Shown: one piece after another, positions 35,244 through 45,479 of the stretch
Numbering within the stretch: position 1 is the first letter of the stretch
How the letters are laid out: every line of letters starts with the position of its first letter
Assembly (NCBI RefSeq): GCF_014356525.2
Contig: NC_052505.1
Location: 16,060,635-16,124,634, forward strand
Length of the DNA stretch: 64,000 bases
Direction: 5' to 3'
Source: Nilaparvata lugens
Lineage: Eukaryota > Arthropoda > Insecta > Hemiptera > Delphacidae
Notes under the pieces: model-generated
Seen by the model: the letters and a program-made list of their open reading frames with translations, nothing else
Database searches by the model: none
Told to the model about the DNA's origin: nothing
Made by a program: the position numbers and the translations under genes

Positions 35244-35261
35244 TGGCACCCAACCAGTGGA
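35244..35261 (+). other. putative primer-binding site
   Basis: TGGCACCCAACCAGTGGA begins 3 bp after the 5' LTR. TGG is the expected complement of a tRNA CCA end. The tRNA species was not identified. Confidence 0.55.
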
Positions 35262-35869
35262 GCATGAGGAAAAGCTTACCTACTCAATCTTACTATCAAT
35301 GATTAATGAAATTATTGATAAAACTGAAAGCTGCAAGAAACATAATCTGAAGTTGTTTCGACAAGATATATCTGATGATCTATTGTAAGTTTCTGGCTAA
35401 AATAATTGAGTTGCTCTTCAAATTAAAATTTTTCAAGCTGCATAAATACAGACAAACTGTATCACACGAGTTTGAGAACATAATTCTCATAATAGAGAAA
35501 ATTGGATGGAAATTTCCATAAAAGTTATAGTAAAAATTTTGATTTTGATCTTTGAATCTAGACATTGTATGCTGACCAGGGTTATAGGTTATTTGAGGCA
35601 TTATAATACTATCGTTATTCAGGAGGATAAGACCCTAATTAAAATTTTAAGAACTATATTAGTGTAATTTGTAAGCCATATCTGTCTATGTTGATAAGCG
35701 TACCTGTAGCACTAGAAGGTCTTTTTGTAATATATGTATATGACACTTGAAACTTCAACACAACACAATTTTATCCAGAATAGGCACTATCACTGAATCC
35801 ATTTTAATATTCCTGAGACTTGGCAACACACTTGGCTATTTACTCGAAGTTTTCCATAATAACGTCACC

Positions 35870-37915
35870 ATGAACCAGTCGCCGGCTAACTCGCAAATTT
35901 CCTACTTCAGCGAACATCCCCAAAACTATGTAGCCACGACACCGGCAAATCAACAGCCCCAGGACGATGCAGCGGAGACCCCACGAGAGAGAGAGGGAGG
36001 CAGCATATGCTCCATCAGTTTCGACCCGCAAAACTTAGCCCAATTGTCTTCTACGAAGATTGATAACGTCGTCGATGCGAGTAAGTCCGATGAGAGTCCG
36101 GATGAGGGAGTGAGGGCGTCCAACCCGGTACCGGCGTCTCCGCAGATCGCTCCAAGCGTCGCCGAAGGAACGGAGAATGCCGCTACCCAATCGCCATCCG
36201 ATATCGCCAGTCAACCGCCATCCGCCACCAACCTGGAAAAACGCAATACAACATTAGACTCTTCAGTCGGTTACATTACCAATCTTATGGCAAATGATTC
36301 TACAAACGAACTCAAACTCATGCTCAGTCAAATCTTAGCAAGACAGGACAATGAAGCGAAGGCAAACCGGGAAGCTATGCAGAAAAATAGTGAAACTATC
36401 ACTGAAAATATTACCAAGACTGTACAAGAAGGTATTAAAACCATGGATGCAAAATTTTCTAGCTTCAGGGAGGAAGTGAGAAATATAATAGATACAAAAA
36501 TAGATACTCAATCTGCAGTTATCAAAAAGCTAGAAACTCGTCTAGATGATGTCACCTGTCAAATAAATGAACGGTTGGATGACGTACCAAAGGAAGTTGA
36601 AAAACAGGTGGACGTATTGGGTAAGGAGCTGGGCACCGCTATCATGGGAACGGTCATGGGAAAGGTGTTAGAAAATAAGGGCGAGATAGAGTCGAAAGTG
36701 GAGGAAAATAATAAGAAAATAGTAGAAATAGTCAAGGAACAAAGTAACGTGCAGGCATGTATAGCAAATTTAGCGGAGGAGGGGGCAAAATCAAGTGAGA
36801 GATACGGCATGTTGGAGAATGCTATAGGCGGACAGCAGTTGAAGCTAACCGGATTGTATGATGAAGTGAATACACATAAGAAAATTATGAATGATAAATG
36901 GATCGCAAATGAAGAACGAGTCTCCAGAATAGAGACACGTATGGAAAATATCCCGGTCAGTCGAGTGCAGTATACACCGAATGAAGCAGTAAACGGCACT
37001 CAACTTTTTCAAAGTCTTGGAAAATTCGATAATTCCTACCGTCATATGCAACCCCGACCATTCATAGATCAAATAAAAGCTATTCAGGAACTGATACCCA
37101 CCTCTTGGTTAGTATGGCGTTTCCAACTGTCCAGTCTACTACTTGGCGAGCCGCTGATGTTTTTCCAGAGCCGGATGCGAGATATCAACAGCCTGGAGGA
37201 CTTCATCTCCCAATTCCTGCAGCAGTATTGGAGTAAACGTAAACAGATGGACGCACTATCAGAGATTATATCATGCACATATGATAATAGAGGCAGACAA
37301 TCATATACTGAATTCGTAGCTAAGATGATGTGTAAGAATTCGCAACTAGACGAATCTTTGGCGGACACATCACTAGCAAATATATTAACAAAAAAGCTTC
37401 CTTACAATGTTCGCATGACACTAGCAGTATCTTCGATTTCCAGTTGCAAAGAATTAATGGAACATTTACACTGTATCCAATCCGTCACTTCTGAATCCAG
37501 TCAGGTAAATGACCGTACAGGAGATTCCAATCATTCTCCTCATCATAATAGCAACAGCTTCAGGAAAAATTATAATGGTGAGAATCAAATGTCAAATGCC
37601 GGAGCAAACACTCGATATCAAAAATACCCCGAAAATACTGGCAGAGGTCAATCGTTTGAAAACAGTTCTAGAAATAAATCGCAATATTACAATAATAAAC
37701 AACAGGATAGAGGAGCGTATTATGATGGCAGAGATCGTTTAAATGGAAATAATTACAAGCGAGATAGAGACCACAAAAATCCAAGTGAGACACACCAAAA
37801 CCATAACCGAACAAATACATCTTACACAGTAGCACATACAACAAAAGCAACCCAAAATCAACATGCAAACAACCCACCACCAAATCAAGAAATAAGCACT
37901 TCTAAAACTACATGA
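35870..37915 (+). CDS. gag: gag polyprotein of the LTR retrotransposon
   Basis: 681 codons from the ATG at 35870, which sits in a good context (GTCACCATGA) and is the first in-frame ATG; the frame itself is open from 35747. Residues about 1-130 are Pro/Ser/Asp-rich and disordered. Residues about 150-370 are a long charged heptad-like region, probably coiled coil (KKLETRLDDV, EVEKQVDVL). A capsid-like retrotransposon Gag core follows at about 375-555 (FIDQIKAIQ, LEDFISQFLQQYW, LTKKLPYNVRMTL). The C-terminus is Asn/Arg/Gln-rich and basic, without any CCHC zinc knuckle. The frame ends at TGA, 37913-37915, directly followed by CTA and in frame with pol. Confidence 0.9.
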   Translation: MNQSPANSQISYFSEHPQNYVATTPANQQPQDDAAETPREREGGSICSISFDPQNLAQLSSTKIDNVVDASKSDESPDEGVRASNPVPASPQIAPSVAEGTENAATQSPSDIASQPPSATNLEKRNTTLDSSVGYITNLMANDSTNELKLMLSQILARQDNEAKANREAMQKNSETITENITKTVQEGIKTMDAKFSSFREEVRNIIDTKIDTQSAVIKKLETRLDDVTCQINERLDDVPKEVEKQVDVLGKELGTAIMGTVMGKVLENKGEIESKVEENNKKIVEIVKEQSNVQACIANLAEEGAKSSERYGMLENAIGGQQLKLTGLYDEVNTHKKIMNDKWIANEERVSRIETRMENIPVSRVQYTPNEAVNGTQLFQSLGKFDNSYRHMQPRPFIDQIKAIQELIPTSWLVWRFQLSSLLLGEPLMFFQSRMRDINSLEDFISQFLQQYWSKRKQMDALSEIISCTYDNRGRQSYTEFVAKMMCKNSQLDESLADTSLANILTKKLPYNVRMTLAVSSISSCKELMEHLHCIQSVTSESSQVNDRTGDSNHSPHHNSNSFRKNYNGENQMSNAGANTRYQKYPENTGRGQSFENSSRNKSQYYNNKQQDRGAYYDGRDRLNGNNYKRDRDHKNPSETHQNHNRTNTSYTVAHTTKATQNQHANNPPPNQEISTSKTT

Positions 37916-37918
37916 CTA
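37913..37918 (+). promoter_or_regulatory. gag stop TGA-CTA, putative readthrough site
   Basis: A single TGA separates gag and pol, which are in the same frame. The next codon is CTA, giving UGA CUA, the best-characterised leaky stop context in animals and alphaviruses. No ATG opens pol: after the TGA the frame is continuous and the first alternative start codon is a GTG at 38051. Readthrough is inferred from this arrangement. Confidence 0.6.
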
Positions 37919-40900
37919 TATGATACCCCCAAAGCAAAGGATAATTATTCATCTACCAAATTAGAGGAACAAGCCAAACCTCTCCACATAGACACCACTT
38001 TCCGGGACGATCAGCGTGAAACACTCTTAGAAAACCCTGACGACACCGATGTGACATCAGACAGCCAGCTACAAACTTATATCGAATGCAAATTGTATGG
38101 GACTAAACTACAAGCCCTGATTGACAGTGGCTCGCAATGCTGTTTATTACAAGAGGATATGTTTTCGAACATCAAAGATAAACATGCAATAGCTATACTA
38201 CCCCTTACCAATGTATACATTTCCGGTATTAATCCTGGCAGAAGAATAAGAGTAACCACTCAATGTCTCTTAGAAGTGGAAATAGAAGGAGTTATATTTG
38301 AATATACTTTCCTGGTGTTGCCAGTCAAAGGTCCATCAATGATAATAGGCGCTGATTTCTTACAGTATTTCCGAACCTGTTTGAATTTCCGTACATTGAA
38401 ATTTCATGCAAGCCCTGAAACCACCACCACCGAAATTATTACACCTCTCAGTTTAAAAAGACATCCTGGAGAAAATCGGATAATACAATTTGCATACCAC
38501 ATGGAAGGCGTGCCTAGAGCTTGGGGAATTCATGAAATGGAAGAAACCATGGAGCATTTTGAAGTGTTGAGTTTAACAACGAAGGATGACGGCGTGATAG
38601 ATAAAGAGGTTTCCTCTGAAGAAATGTTTGAAAAATTATTGGATAGGATAAATTGTTATGCTGAATGGGATCTAGATACAAAAAACAGTGTTGCGAAGGT
38701 TTTCATTGAAAATAGAGATGTCTTCTCAGAACAACCAGGACTAGCTAAAGATTTTGAATGCCGACTCAAAGTCAAACCTCATGAAGCCTATTACCGAAAA
38801 TCTTATCCAATACCATTTACATACCGCCCGGCAGCTATAGCAGAGATAGACAGAATGTTAGAATTGGGGATTATTGAACCATCAAGCTCTCAATATAGCT
38901 TACCAATTGTTTGTGTTGCTAAGAAGGACGGTACCGTGAGATTATGTCTGGACGCGCGAGCACTTAACAGCATTTTGGAAGATGACCGTGAGAGCCCAGA
39001 CCAGATAGAGCAGGTGCTTCAAACCTTTAGTGGGAAGAATGTATATTCTACGGTTGACCTAAGCGCAGGTTACTGGCAGATCCAGATAGCGGCAGAATCA
39101 AGAGATTATCTATCATTCTTATTCAACGGAAGAAATTACCGCTTCACTCGCCTAGCTTTTGGACTGAGGAACGCCATGGCCATATTTATTCGTTGCCTTC
39201 GTCAAGCCGTAGGAGAAGATGTCACGGATTTCTGTACACTCTACGTGGATGATGGAATAATTTCTTCAACAAATATTCAGGACCATTGTCAACACCTAGA
39301 TATAATATTTCGTCGTCTCATCAGATGTGGACTCAAATTGAAATTATCAAAATGCGAATTTTTTGCACAACAAGTCAAATATTTGGGACATATCATCACC
39401 CCGGACGGCATCTCCCAGGATAGCAGTAAATTAGAAGCCATCAGAAAATTCCCTTCACCAACCAACCGAAAGCAACTACAGAAATTCATTGGATTTCTTC
39501 AATTCTATAGACGTTTCAACAGCCGTATGTCACACTACACTGCCCAATTAAGTCACGTATTATCTACCAACAAAGCATGGAAGTGGACAGAAGCAGAAGA
39601 GAAGATATTTCGAGAATTAAAAGAAGCTTTCCTTGAAATAGTTGTATTAAGTCATCCCGATATGAGCCAGCCATTTTACATAAATGTGGACGCCTCAGAT
39701 TACGCCATAGGAGCAGAAATATTTCAGAAAAGTGCCGAAGGAGATAAGGGAGTACTAGCTTTTTTCAGTAAAACCCTAAATCCAGCACAAAGACGCTATT
39801 CAATTACTGAAAAGGAATTATTAAGTATAGTAGAAGTCTGTAAAAAATACCGCACGCTACTGTTGGGAAATAAAATCTATATCAATACCGACCATAAAGC
39901 TCTTACATTTTTTAAGACAGCTAAATTAAACCACAACAGACTGTCAAGATGGTTTCTCGCTCTTCAAGAATTTGACCTCGATCTCACACACTTACCAGGA
40001 AAGCAAAATCAAACAGCCGATTTTCTATCCCGAGAATTAGATGCCACTTACTGTAACGACACAAACCTGAAATGCTACGCAATGGAAATGGACGAAAGCA
40101 TACCATATCCCGAGAATATCAAACCTCAAGTCTACAAGAATACACTAACACCCAGAAGGATTCAGAATGCGCAAAAAGAAGACCCTAAGCTATCCCAAAT
40201 TTTAGAAATACTGGAGGAAGGACCATCTGAACCGCCCCACTACCTGCGACAGTACACGCGATACCGTGGATTCCTATTTCACCGCACCACACCACAAGGT
40301 TATAATTGGAGAATCGTAATACCTAAGGAAATAGCGGAAGAAGTGATTAAGGAAACACATGAGAGAATTGGCCACTTTGGAGTAAGAAAAACGATATGTA
40401 CACTAAAAGAAGCCTGTTATCTGAAAGGTATGCACAAAAAGGTAGTCAAAGTGTTAAGAGCATGCGACCTATGTCAGAAAACCAAACATTTAAAATATCA
40501 AGTCAGGGGAGCAATGATACCTATATTGCCGACCGCCCCATTGGAGTTAGTATCAGCCGACATTTATGGTCCTCTACCCCTAGCACAACATGGGAAGAAA
40601 TATATATTCGTATTAACATGCACATTCTCTAAATACACCATGTTCTTTCCCATCGGTAAGCTAACAGGGGAAGTCCTAGCAAATTGCATAGTGAATAAGT
40701 GGACTCCGCAAGTAGGAAAACCTAAGCGCATCCTATCAGATAATGCATCATATTTTTGTAGCAAACCATGGAAAAGAATACTTGACCTGGCTGATATAAA
40801 AATATCTCGAACTTCCACATATTCTCCTAGTTCGAACCCCGTGGAGCGCCGCATGGCAGAAATCTCACGATTCATGAGGGCGTACTGCGCTGAAAAACAT

Positions 40901-41374
40901 CAAAGTTGGGTTAGATATCTACCGTTCTTGGAAGAATGTTTCAACAATTGCATAAATGAAAACACAGGATATACACCAGTAGAGGTTATTTTCGGAGAAA
41001 GAAATAAAATGTTTATTGAAAAGTTAATAGATTTCCCACCGTCGAATGCTTTAACTCATCCTAACCTAGACATCTGTCACATTGTACAACAGAGATTAGA
41101 AAGGTCAGCGACCTCACGAAAGCATTATCATGATAATAAATCCAAGCAATTTAAATACAGTGTCGGAGATGAAATACTTTTAAAAAGCCATAGATTATCC
41201 AATGCATTGGAAAAAACTACCAGAAAATTCTTCCATATTTATACTGGACCATACAAAATTGCAGCCGTAACTGAACGTAATACCGTTCAGTTGTATGAAG
41301 AAAGCAAACCAAATTTAACTTGGTGGGAAAATATTTCTAATCTCAAACCGTATTATCGAGACAATAAGCGATAA
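37916..41374 (+). CDS. pol: pol polyprotein (protease, RT, RNase H, integrase)
   Basis: 1,152 codons counted from the codon after the gag stop. Aspartic protease at about residues 65-150 (LIDSGS with Asp70, then IIGADF). Reverse transcriptase at about 295-480 (VDLSAGYWQI, YVDD at 443-446). RNase H at about 585-705 (NVDASDYAIG, TEKELLSIVE, NTDHKAL). Integrase zinc-binding HHCC at about 810-860 (HERIGHFG, CDLCQ). Integrase catalytic core has Asp in SADIYG, Asp in LSDNASYF and Glu in NPVERR. A GPY/F-like module (YTGPYKIAAV) is near residue 1109. No chromodomain follows. No internal stop or frameshift was found. It lacks its own ATG and is probably made as Gag-Pol by readthrough. Confidence 0.93.
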   Translation, partial: LYDTPKAKDNYSSTKLEEQAKPLHIDTTFRDDQRETLLENPDDTDVTSDSQLQTYIECKLYGTKLQALIDSGSQCCLLQEDMFSNIKDKHAIAILPLTNVYISGINPGRRIRVTTQCLLEVEIEGVIFEYTFLVLPVKGPSMIIGADFLQYFRTCLNFRTLKFHASPETTTTEIITPLSLKRHPGENRIIQFAYHMEGVPRAWGIHEMEETMEHFEVLSLTTKDDGVIDKEVSSEEMFEKLLDRINCYAEWDLDTKNSVAKVFIENRDVFSEQPGLAKDFECRLKVKPHEAYYRKSYPIPFTYRPAAIAEIDRMLELGIIEPSSSQYSLPIVCVAKKDGTVRLCLDARALNSILEDDRESPDQIEQVLQTFSGKNVYSTVDLSAGYWQIQIAAESRDYLSFLFNGRNYRFTRLAFGLRNAMAIFIRCLRQAVGEDVTDFCTLYVDDGIISSTNIQDHCQHLDIIFRRLIRCGLKLKLSKCEFFAQQVKYLGHIITPDGISQDSSKLEAIRKFPSPTNRKQLQKFIGFLQFYRRFNSRMSHYTAQLSHVLSTNKAWKWTEAEEKIFRELKEAFLEIVVLSHPDMSQPFYINVDASDYAIGAEIFQKSAEGDKGVLAFFSKTLNPAQRRYSITEKELLSIVEVCKKYRTLLLGNKIYINTDHKALTFFKTAKLNHNRLSRWFLALQEFDLDLTHLPGKQNQTADFLSRELDATYCNDTNLKCYAMEMDESIPYPENIKPQVYKNTLTPRRIQNAQKEDPKLSQILEILEEGPSEPPHYLRQYTRYRGFLFHRTTPQGYNWRIVIPKEIAEEVIKETHERIGHFGVRKTICTLKEACYLKGMHKKVVKVLRACDLCQKTKHLKYQVRGAMIPILPTAPLELVSADIYGPLPLAQHGKKYIFVLTCTFSKYTMFFPIGKLTGEVLANCIVNKWTPQVGKPKRILSDNASYFCSKPWKRILDLADIKISRTSTYSPSSNPVERRMAEISRFMRAYCAEKHQSWVRYLPFLEECFNNCINENTGYTPVEVIFGERNKMFIEKLIDFPPSNALTHPNLDICHIVQQRLERSATSRKHYHDNKSKQFKYSVGDEILLKSHRLSNALEKTTRKFFHIYTGPYKIAAVTERNTVQLYEESKPNLTWWENISNLKPYYRDNKR

Positions 41375-42400
41375 GAATATAAACAATAATATTTGGATTC
41401 ATGGATCTACCTGTCAACAAATACGTACCAAACAAACACCAGGCAACACACTTATTTCGCAGACGAGTATCCACTTCGAACAACAACACCTGAAAATAAA
41501 GAAATAAAAAATTTAGAAACCATTTTTTAACACCTTTCTTATTGATGAAACAAGAGAATAAATAACTTCTAATGTTAAAAAGCCAACTTACCTTCATGTA
41601 GCAGGAAGAAACATCAAGATGGCGACAAGTGACAAGCCGAAGCCAACGTAAACCAGCTGTACACTACGAAAACCAGAATAGTCAATGCCTATTAAATCAT
41701 CAAAGTTGATACCCCGAATAAGAAGATCAAGTGTCATATAAATGTGAATTGCATGTAGAGATATTATAGAAATATTATATTATTATTATTTATGTATAAA
41801 CTATTAAGAAAATCATTAAAATTATCCGCCAAATGATCAAACCGCATAGTTACCACCAAAAGCATTAATCCCAAGTCTCAATGTATTAGAGGAATAAGAA
41901 GTTCGTGTTGATAAAACCTACCAAAGATTATCTTTAAAAATATCCATTACATGAAAACAAAGCCCAATTTCTGCAAGAGAATGAAATGAAAATGTACAAG
42001 TCACTGTTCTATGTTGAGGGAGAAAATATGTTATACTCTGCAAGTCGGAGAATTATCAGTTTGTTAGGTTGGCAATGATTTTGCACCAACATTCAAATGT
42101 GCTTCTGGCCTGAGGGCAGAGCGTGGATTAGAAAAAAGATTTATATTATGTATGGAGGAGGAGATAGTTTATATTGTGTATTGTGTGTAGAAGGAGATTG
42201 GCCGATGTAAGGCGTATGTATTTGAATTGAATTTATTTATTGTTGTATATGTTGTTGAATTGTTAGGAGGTAAGATTCTCAGTAGAGTTATTAGCAGACT
42301 TTGTAACATATATGATTTCTGATCCAAAACCAACTGGATCATAAAATTTATATTATATTCTCGAATTGTCGTTTTAAATCAGAAATCAGAGGGCGTTTTG
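41375..42400 (+). other. pol-to-3' LTR spacer, no env
   Basis: About 1 kb without a convincing frame. The last 20 bp before the 3' LTR are only weakly purine-rich (AGAAATCAGAGGG then CGTTTTG), so a polypurine tract is not textbook. Confidence 0.7.
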
Positions 42401-44774
42401 TGTCACGTGGTAATTTGAAACCACCAAATATTTCTAAATGAGCCAATAAAATGTAATAGAACTATAAAATTGGAAAGAAGGTTAGACCTATCTAAAGAGT
42501 AAATCAACTCAAATCAAGTATTATTAGTGATTAGGAGTAATAGCATTATCAACAACGATAAGAAAATATGTATTATTGTGATTTAATAATTATGAGAACT
42601 CATTGGTAAGATCAAAAAATTATAAAGCGGCATAATTATTATTGGCGGATTACAAAAATAAAAAATAAAATAAAATGCATGAACATTGAGGTTAGAGTTA
42701 CTTGTTTACGTTTTGAAAAGAATTAGTCGATCTTGGATAAATCGATAATTATCCGAACCAATACTGAATGAATCAGCTGATTATTCGATCAACCCATATG
42801 ACCGGTTGAATCATATAAAATTCACTCATAAAGGATATATTATGTATACTAAAGGAAGTCGATGTGTAGAAATACAAATAACTATTATTTCTGTATAAAT
42901 ATTTATTATAATCTAAAAAAGCATGATAAATCAAGAGTATAAAAAACTCATATAAAAACTAAATGTATTATCTATTAAAATCGTATGTTACGATTTATTT
43001 ATGAATTCAATTTAAGATAAATACCCCATATATCTGTATAAAAACTTCTTTTATTAAATTTTTTCTATTATAAAGCCGAGGAAGCCCTGATTCCCAAGGC
43101 AACCAATTGTATTGAGTCTATTAAATTGAGGGCCAATCAGAGAGTAGCTTATAGAATTATTCTAGGAAGAAGCAAATTTTTCTGAAAACCTCTTTCTTCT
43201 GGCTTAAGATCCCACCTCGAGAGGATGCACATGGAGTTTAGGGTCTTTTCTTATTCCTTTTAAAAATTTTTTAATGAATTATTAAGCCAAACCCTTTTTT
43301 AAATGTAATGTATGTTTGTTGAATGTTAATTGTTTGTGAACTCAGTGCTGTCAAGGAGTTCGTAATTGTAAAGATTCCCATAAAAATAGCTTTAATTCGA
43401 AAGAAACTTATAAAAATCTGGATCACACGTTAGCCCAGCAGTGACGAAAAGGAGCCTACCTAATTAATTATTGGAAATAATTAATTCAATCCACGAGAAC
43501 ATCCAGAACTTCAGTCAGTGAGTGATAAGTCAAACCAAATGAGCTCATTTGTCTACGTTCAGTGGGGTAATAATTAATAAAAAAGCGCTATTCCAATTAA
43601 TTAGAGTTAAAATAAAAAGTCACCACGTGTTGAACAATATCACATAGTTCACAAGAACATTTTATAAATTTATTTATTATATGTAGGAAGCTTACTTCCA
43701 TGCACTGCCCGAATTCATATTAAAAGCCCTGAGATCTCATGTTTGAATATTAATTTATTAAATATTCATTTTGTTTATTGAACAAAATATACCATATCAA
43801 ACTTATAGACCGAACAGGTTTTTATCTGCAGAATTTTATATTGATTGGAAGTCTAAGTACCAGTATTAAATATAATATATTTATGAATTTGAAATTCATT
43901 ATTGTGAATATTAGCAAAGCCTGTGATAATTATTCAGATTTTAAAAGTAGATTATTTAAGTGAATTATAGTTATATCGAATATTTTATGCACATCTTTTT
44001 TATGGGAATATATTTTGTGTTTTATGTCAGCATACAAACTTATAGAATTTTTTATTATATCCTAACTCATCTCGTGTTATATAGTTTGAGCTGTTTTGGT
44101 ACCAACAAATATTTAGCAGCACTTAAAATCATAGAATCAAATAATATTAACCTTATTCAGAGCACTCAATATTTATCATCCTTTGATGATATTCATTTCA
44201 TCAGCCAGAACAAATATATTAAGAAATTATATTAATAAGGTTCCAGTTATATCATATAAGGATCCAGAGAGCTTCAAGAACTGGCGTTGTAAGTTCTAAG
44301 GAATTTTGAAAGGGTATATTGGTGAATACTTGTACTCACGACGAGCGTTTTAAGAATCAACTAGAAACAACTATAGTTGGTCCTGATTATTCTCTAGTGG
44401 TACATGGTTACTGATAATCAGTCATCAAATATTCTTTTAATTTCCTTACTGGTATTCTTCAAAAACTTCATAGAAGCAGCGGTAAGAATTATCAATCCCT
44501 GGTCCTTGAACCTTATGGTGATTATTTGTATTTATAAAATTCATGTTTCTACCACTGAGCTAGAGCTGAGGTTTGAACCCAGTAATTTTGCGAGCCGGAA
44601 GGCCTTAATTTTTTGTGAATTTATTCGCAAAAGAGGGAATTTAGAGACTGCTCTTATAAATACCAGAAACATCGTATTATCTGTGAAGGAATTGCAATCT
44701 ACAACTTCTCACAATAGCTTCATAACGTGGGACTCTATCATAAGAGATAACCCCCCCAGGAGCACAACTTCACA
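42401..44774 (+). repeat. 3' LTR, 2,374 bp
   Basis: Direct copy of the 5' LTR, TGTCACGTGG to AACTTCACA, followed by TAAT at 44775-44778. Confidence 0.93.
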
Positions 44775-44872
44775 TAATACAAATAGGTAAATTATACCTA
44801 ATAACACTTTTTTTACCAGATAGGTTCAACGTTGCCAAGTGATAGTTGATCAATTTTGTCCACAGCTAAATG

Positions 44873-44945
44873 AGGAATAGCACAAGGTTACCTTATTATT
44901 CATCTCCCTATCATTTTGATAATGTAATAAATGAATAAATATATC
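44873..44945 (+). repeat. LINE 3' tail (GCACAAGGTTACC family)
   Basis: AGCACAAGGTTACCTTATT ... CTCCCTATCATTTTGAT, ending in AATAAATGAATAAAT. Third copy of the family in the window. Confidence 0.6.
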
Positions 44946-45301
44946 AATTAATACTTTCATAATACTCCTAACGAATTGGCAACGTCTGTGGGTGCAAGAG
45001 GGTGAGGAGATACTCAGCCGTTCCAATCTCCATCAGACTATTTTCGTTGAAAATGAAATGGATGGAAGTTTTTGTTTCCAATCAACAGAAAACTTTCACT
45101 ACATTCGCATCAATCTCCCTCCACTTGATTATGTATTGGTGCATTATCAATAAGATGAATCACTGGTAAAGAAATAATTATTTTACTTTATTTTGAAAAT
45201 ATTCCATTTATGTTGTACAATCATCTCAGAATCTGAGATACAGGGATTCAAATTTGAATAAACATTGATTCACTCGCCGAGTCATTAAAGCCGCTCATAC
45301 A

Positions 45302-45475
45302 CCTTTGATCTCAACAAAACTTCCTCCCTTCTCAGACTCACAAGGTGTCTTTGAAGTCAACTAAACTTCCTTCTCTCTCAGAATCACATACTTTTGATCT
45401 TCGGTCTCTCTCAGACTCACATACTTTTGATATTCGTTCTCTCTCAAACTCACATACTTTTGAACTCAACTCATC
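45302..45475. repeat. 33-bp tandem repeat with TTTTGAT motifs
   Basis: CACATACTTTTGA recurs at 45385, 45418 and 45451 (33-bp period), separated by TCTCTCTCA. The upstream CCTTTGATC at 45302-45310 matches the TCF consensus; repeats carry the CTTTTGATC variant. Confidence 0.75.
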
Positions 45476-45479
45476 TCAG

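Larger units (their letters stand above)
32867..44774 (+). mobile_element. Ty3/gypsy-like LTR retrotransposon, near-intact, 11.9 kb
   Basis: Two direct LTRs of 2,374 bp start TGTCACGTGG and end AACTTCACA. They flank a leader, a gag frame and a pol frame in the order protease, reverse transcriptase, RNase H, integrase, which is Ty3/gypsy order. The 4-bp duplication TAAT is at 32863-32866 and 44775-44778. The LTRs differ at about ten positions, so the insertion is young. No env frame lies between pol and the 3' LTR (41375-42400). It is antisense to nkd within intron 1. Both large frames look intact, so it may still be active. Confidence 0.93.

Noticed and set aside
35747..35869. gag starting at TTG 35747
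   Set aside because: No ATG in that segment; the first in-frame ATG at 35870 has a good context and precedes the disordered N-terminus.
38051..41374. pol as an independent gene starting at GTG 38051
   Set aside because: GTG is not a likely start in an animal, and the frame is open back to the gag TGA; readthrough is the better model.
41375..42400. env gene of an errantivirus
   Set aside because: No open frame of useful length, signal peptide or membrane segment between pol and the 3' LTR.
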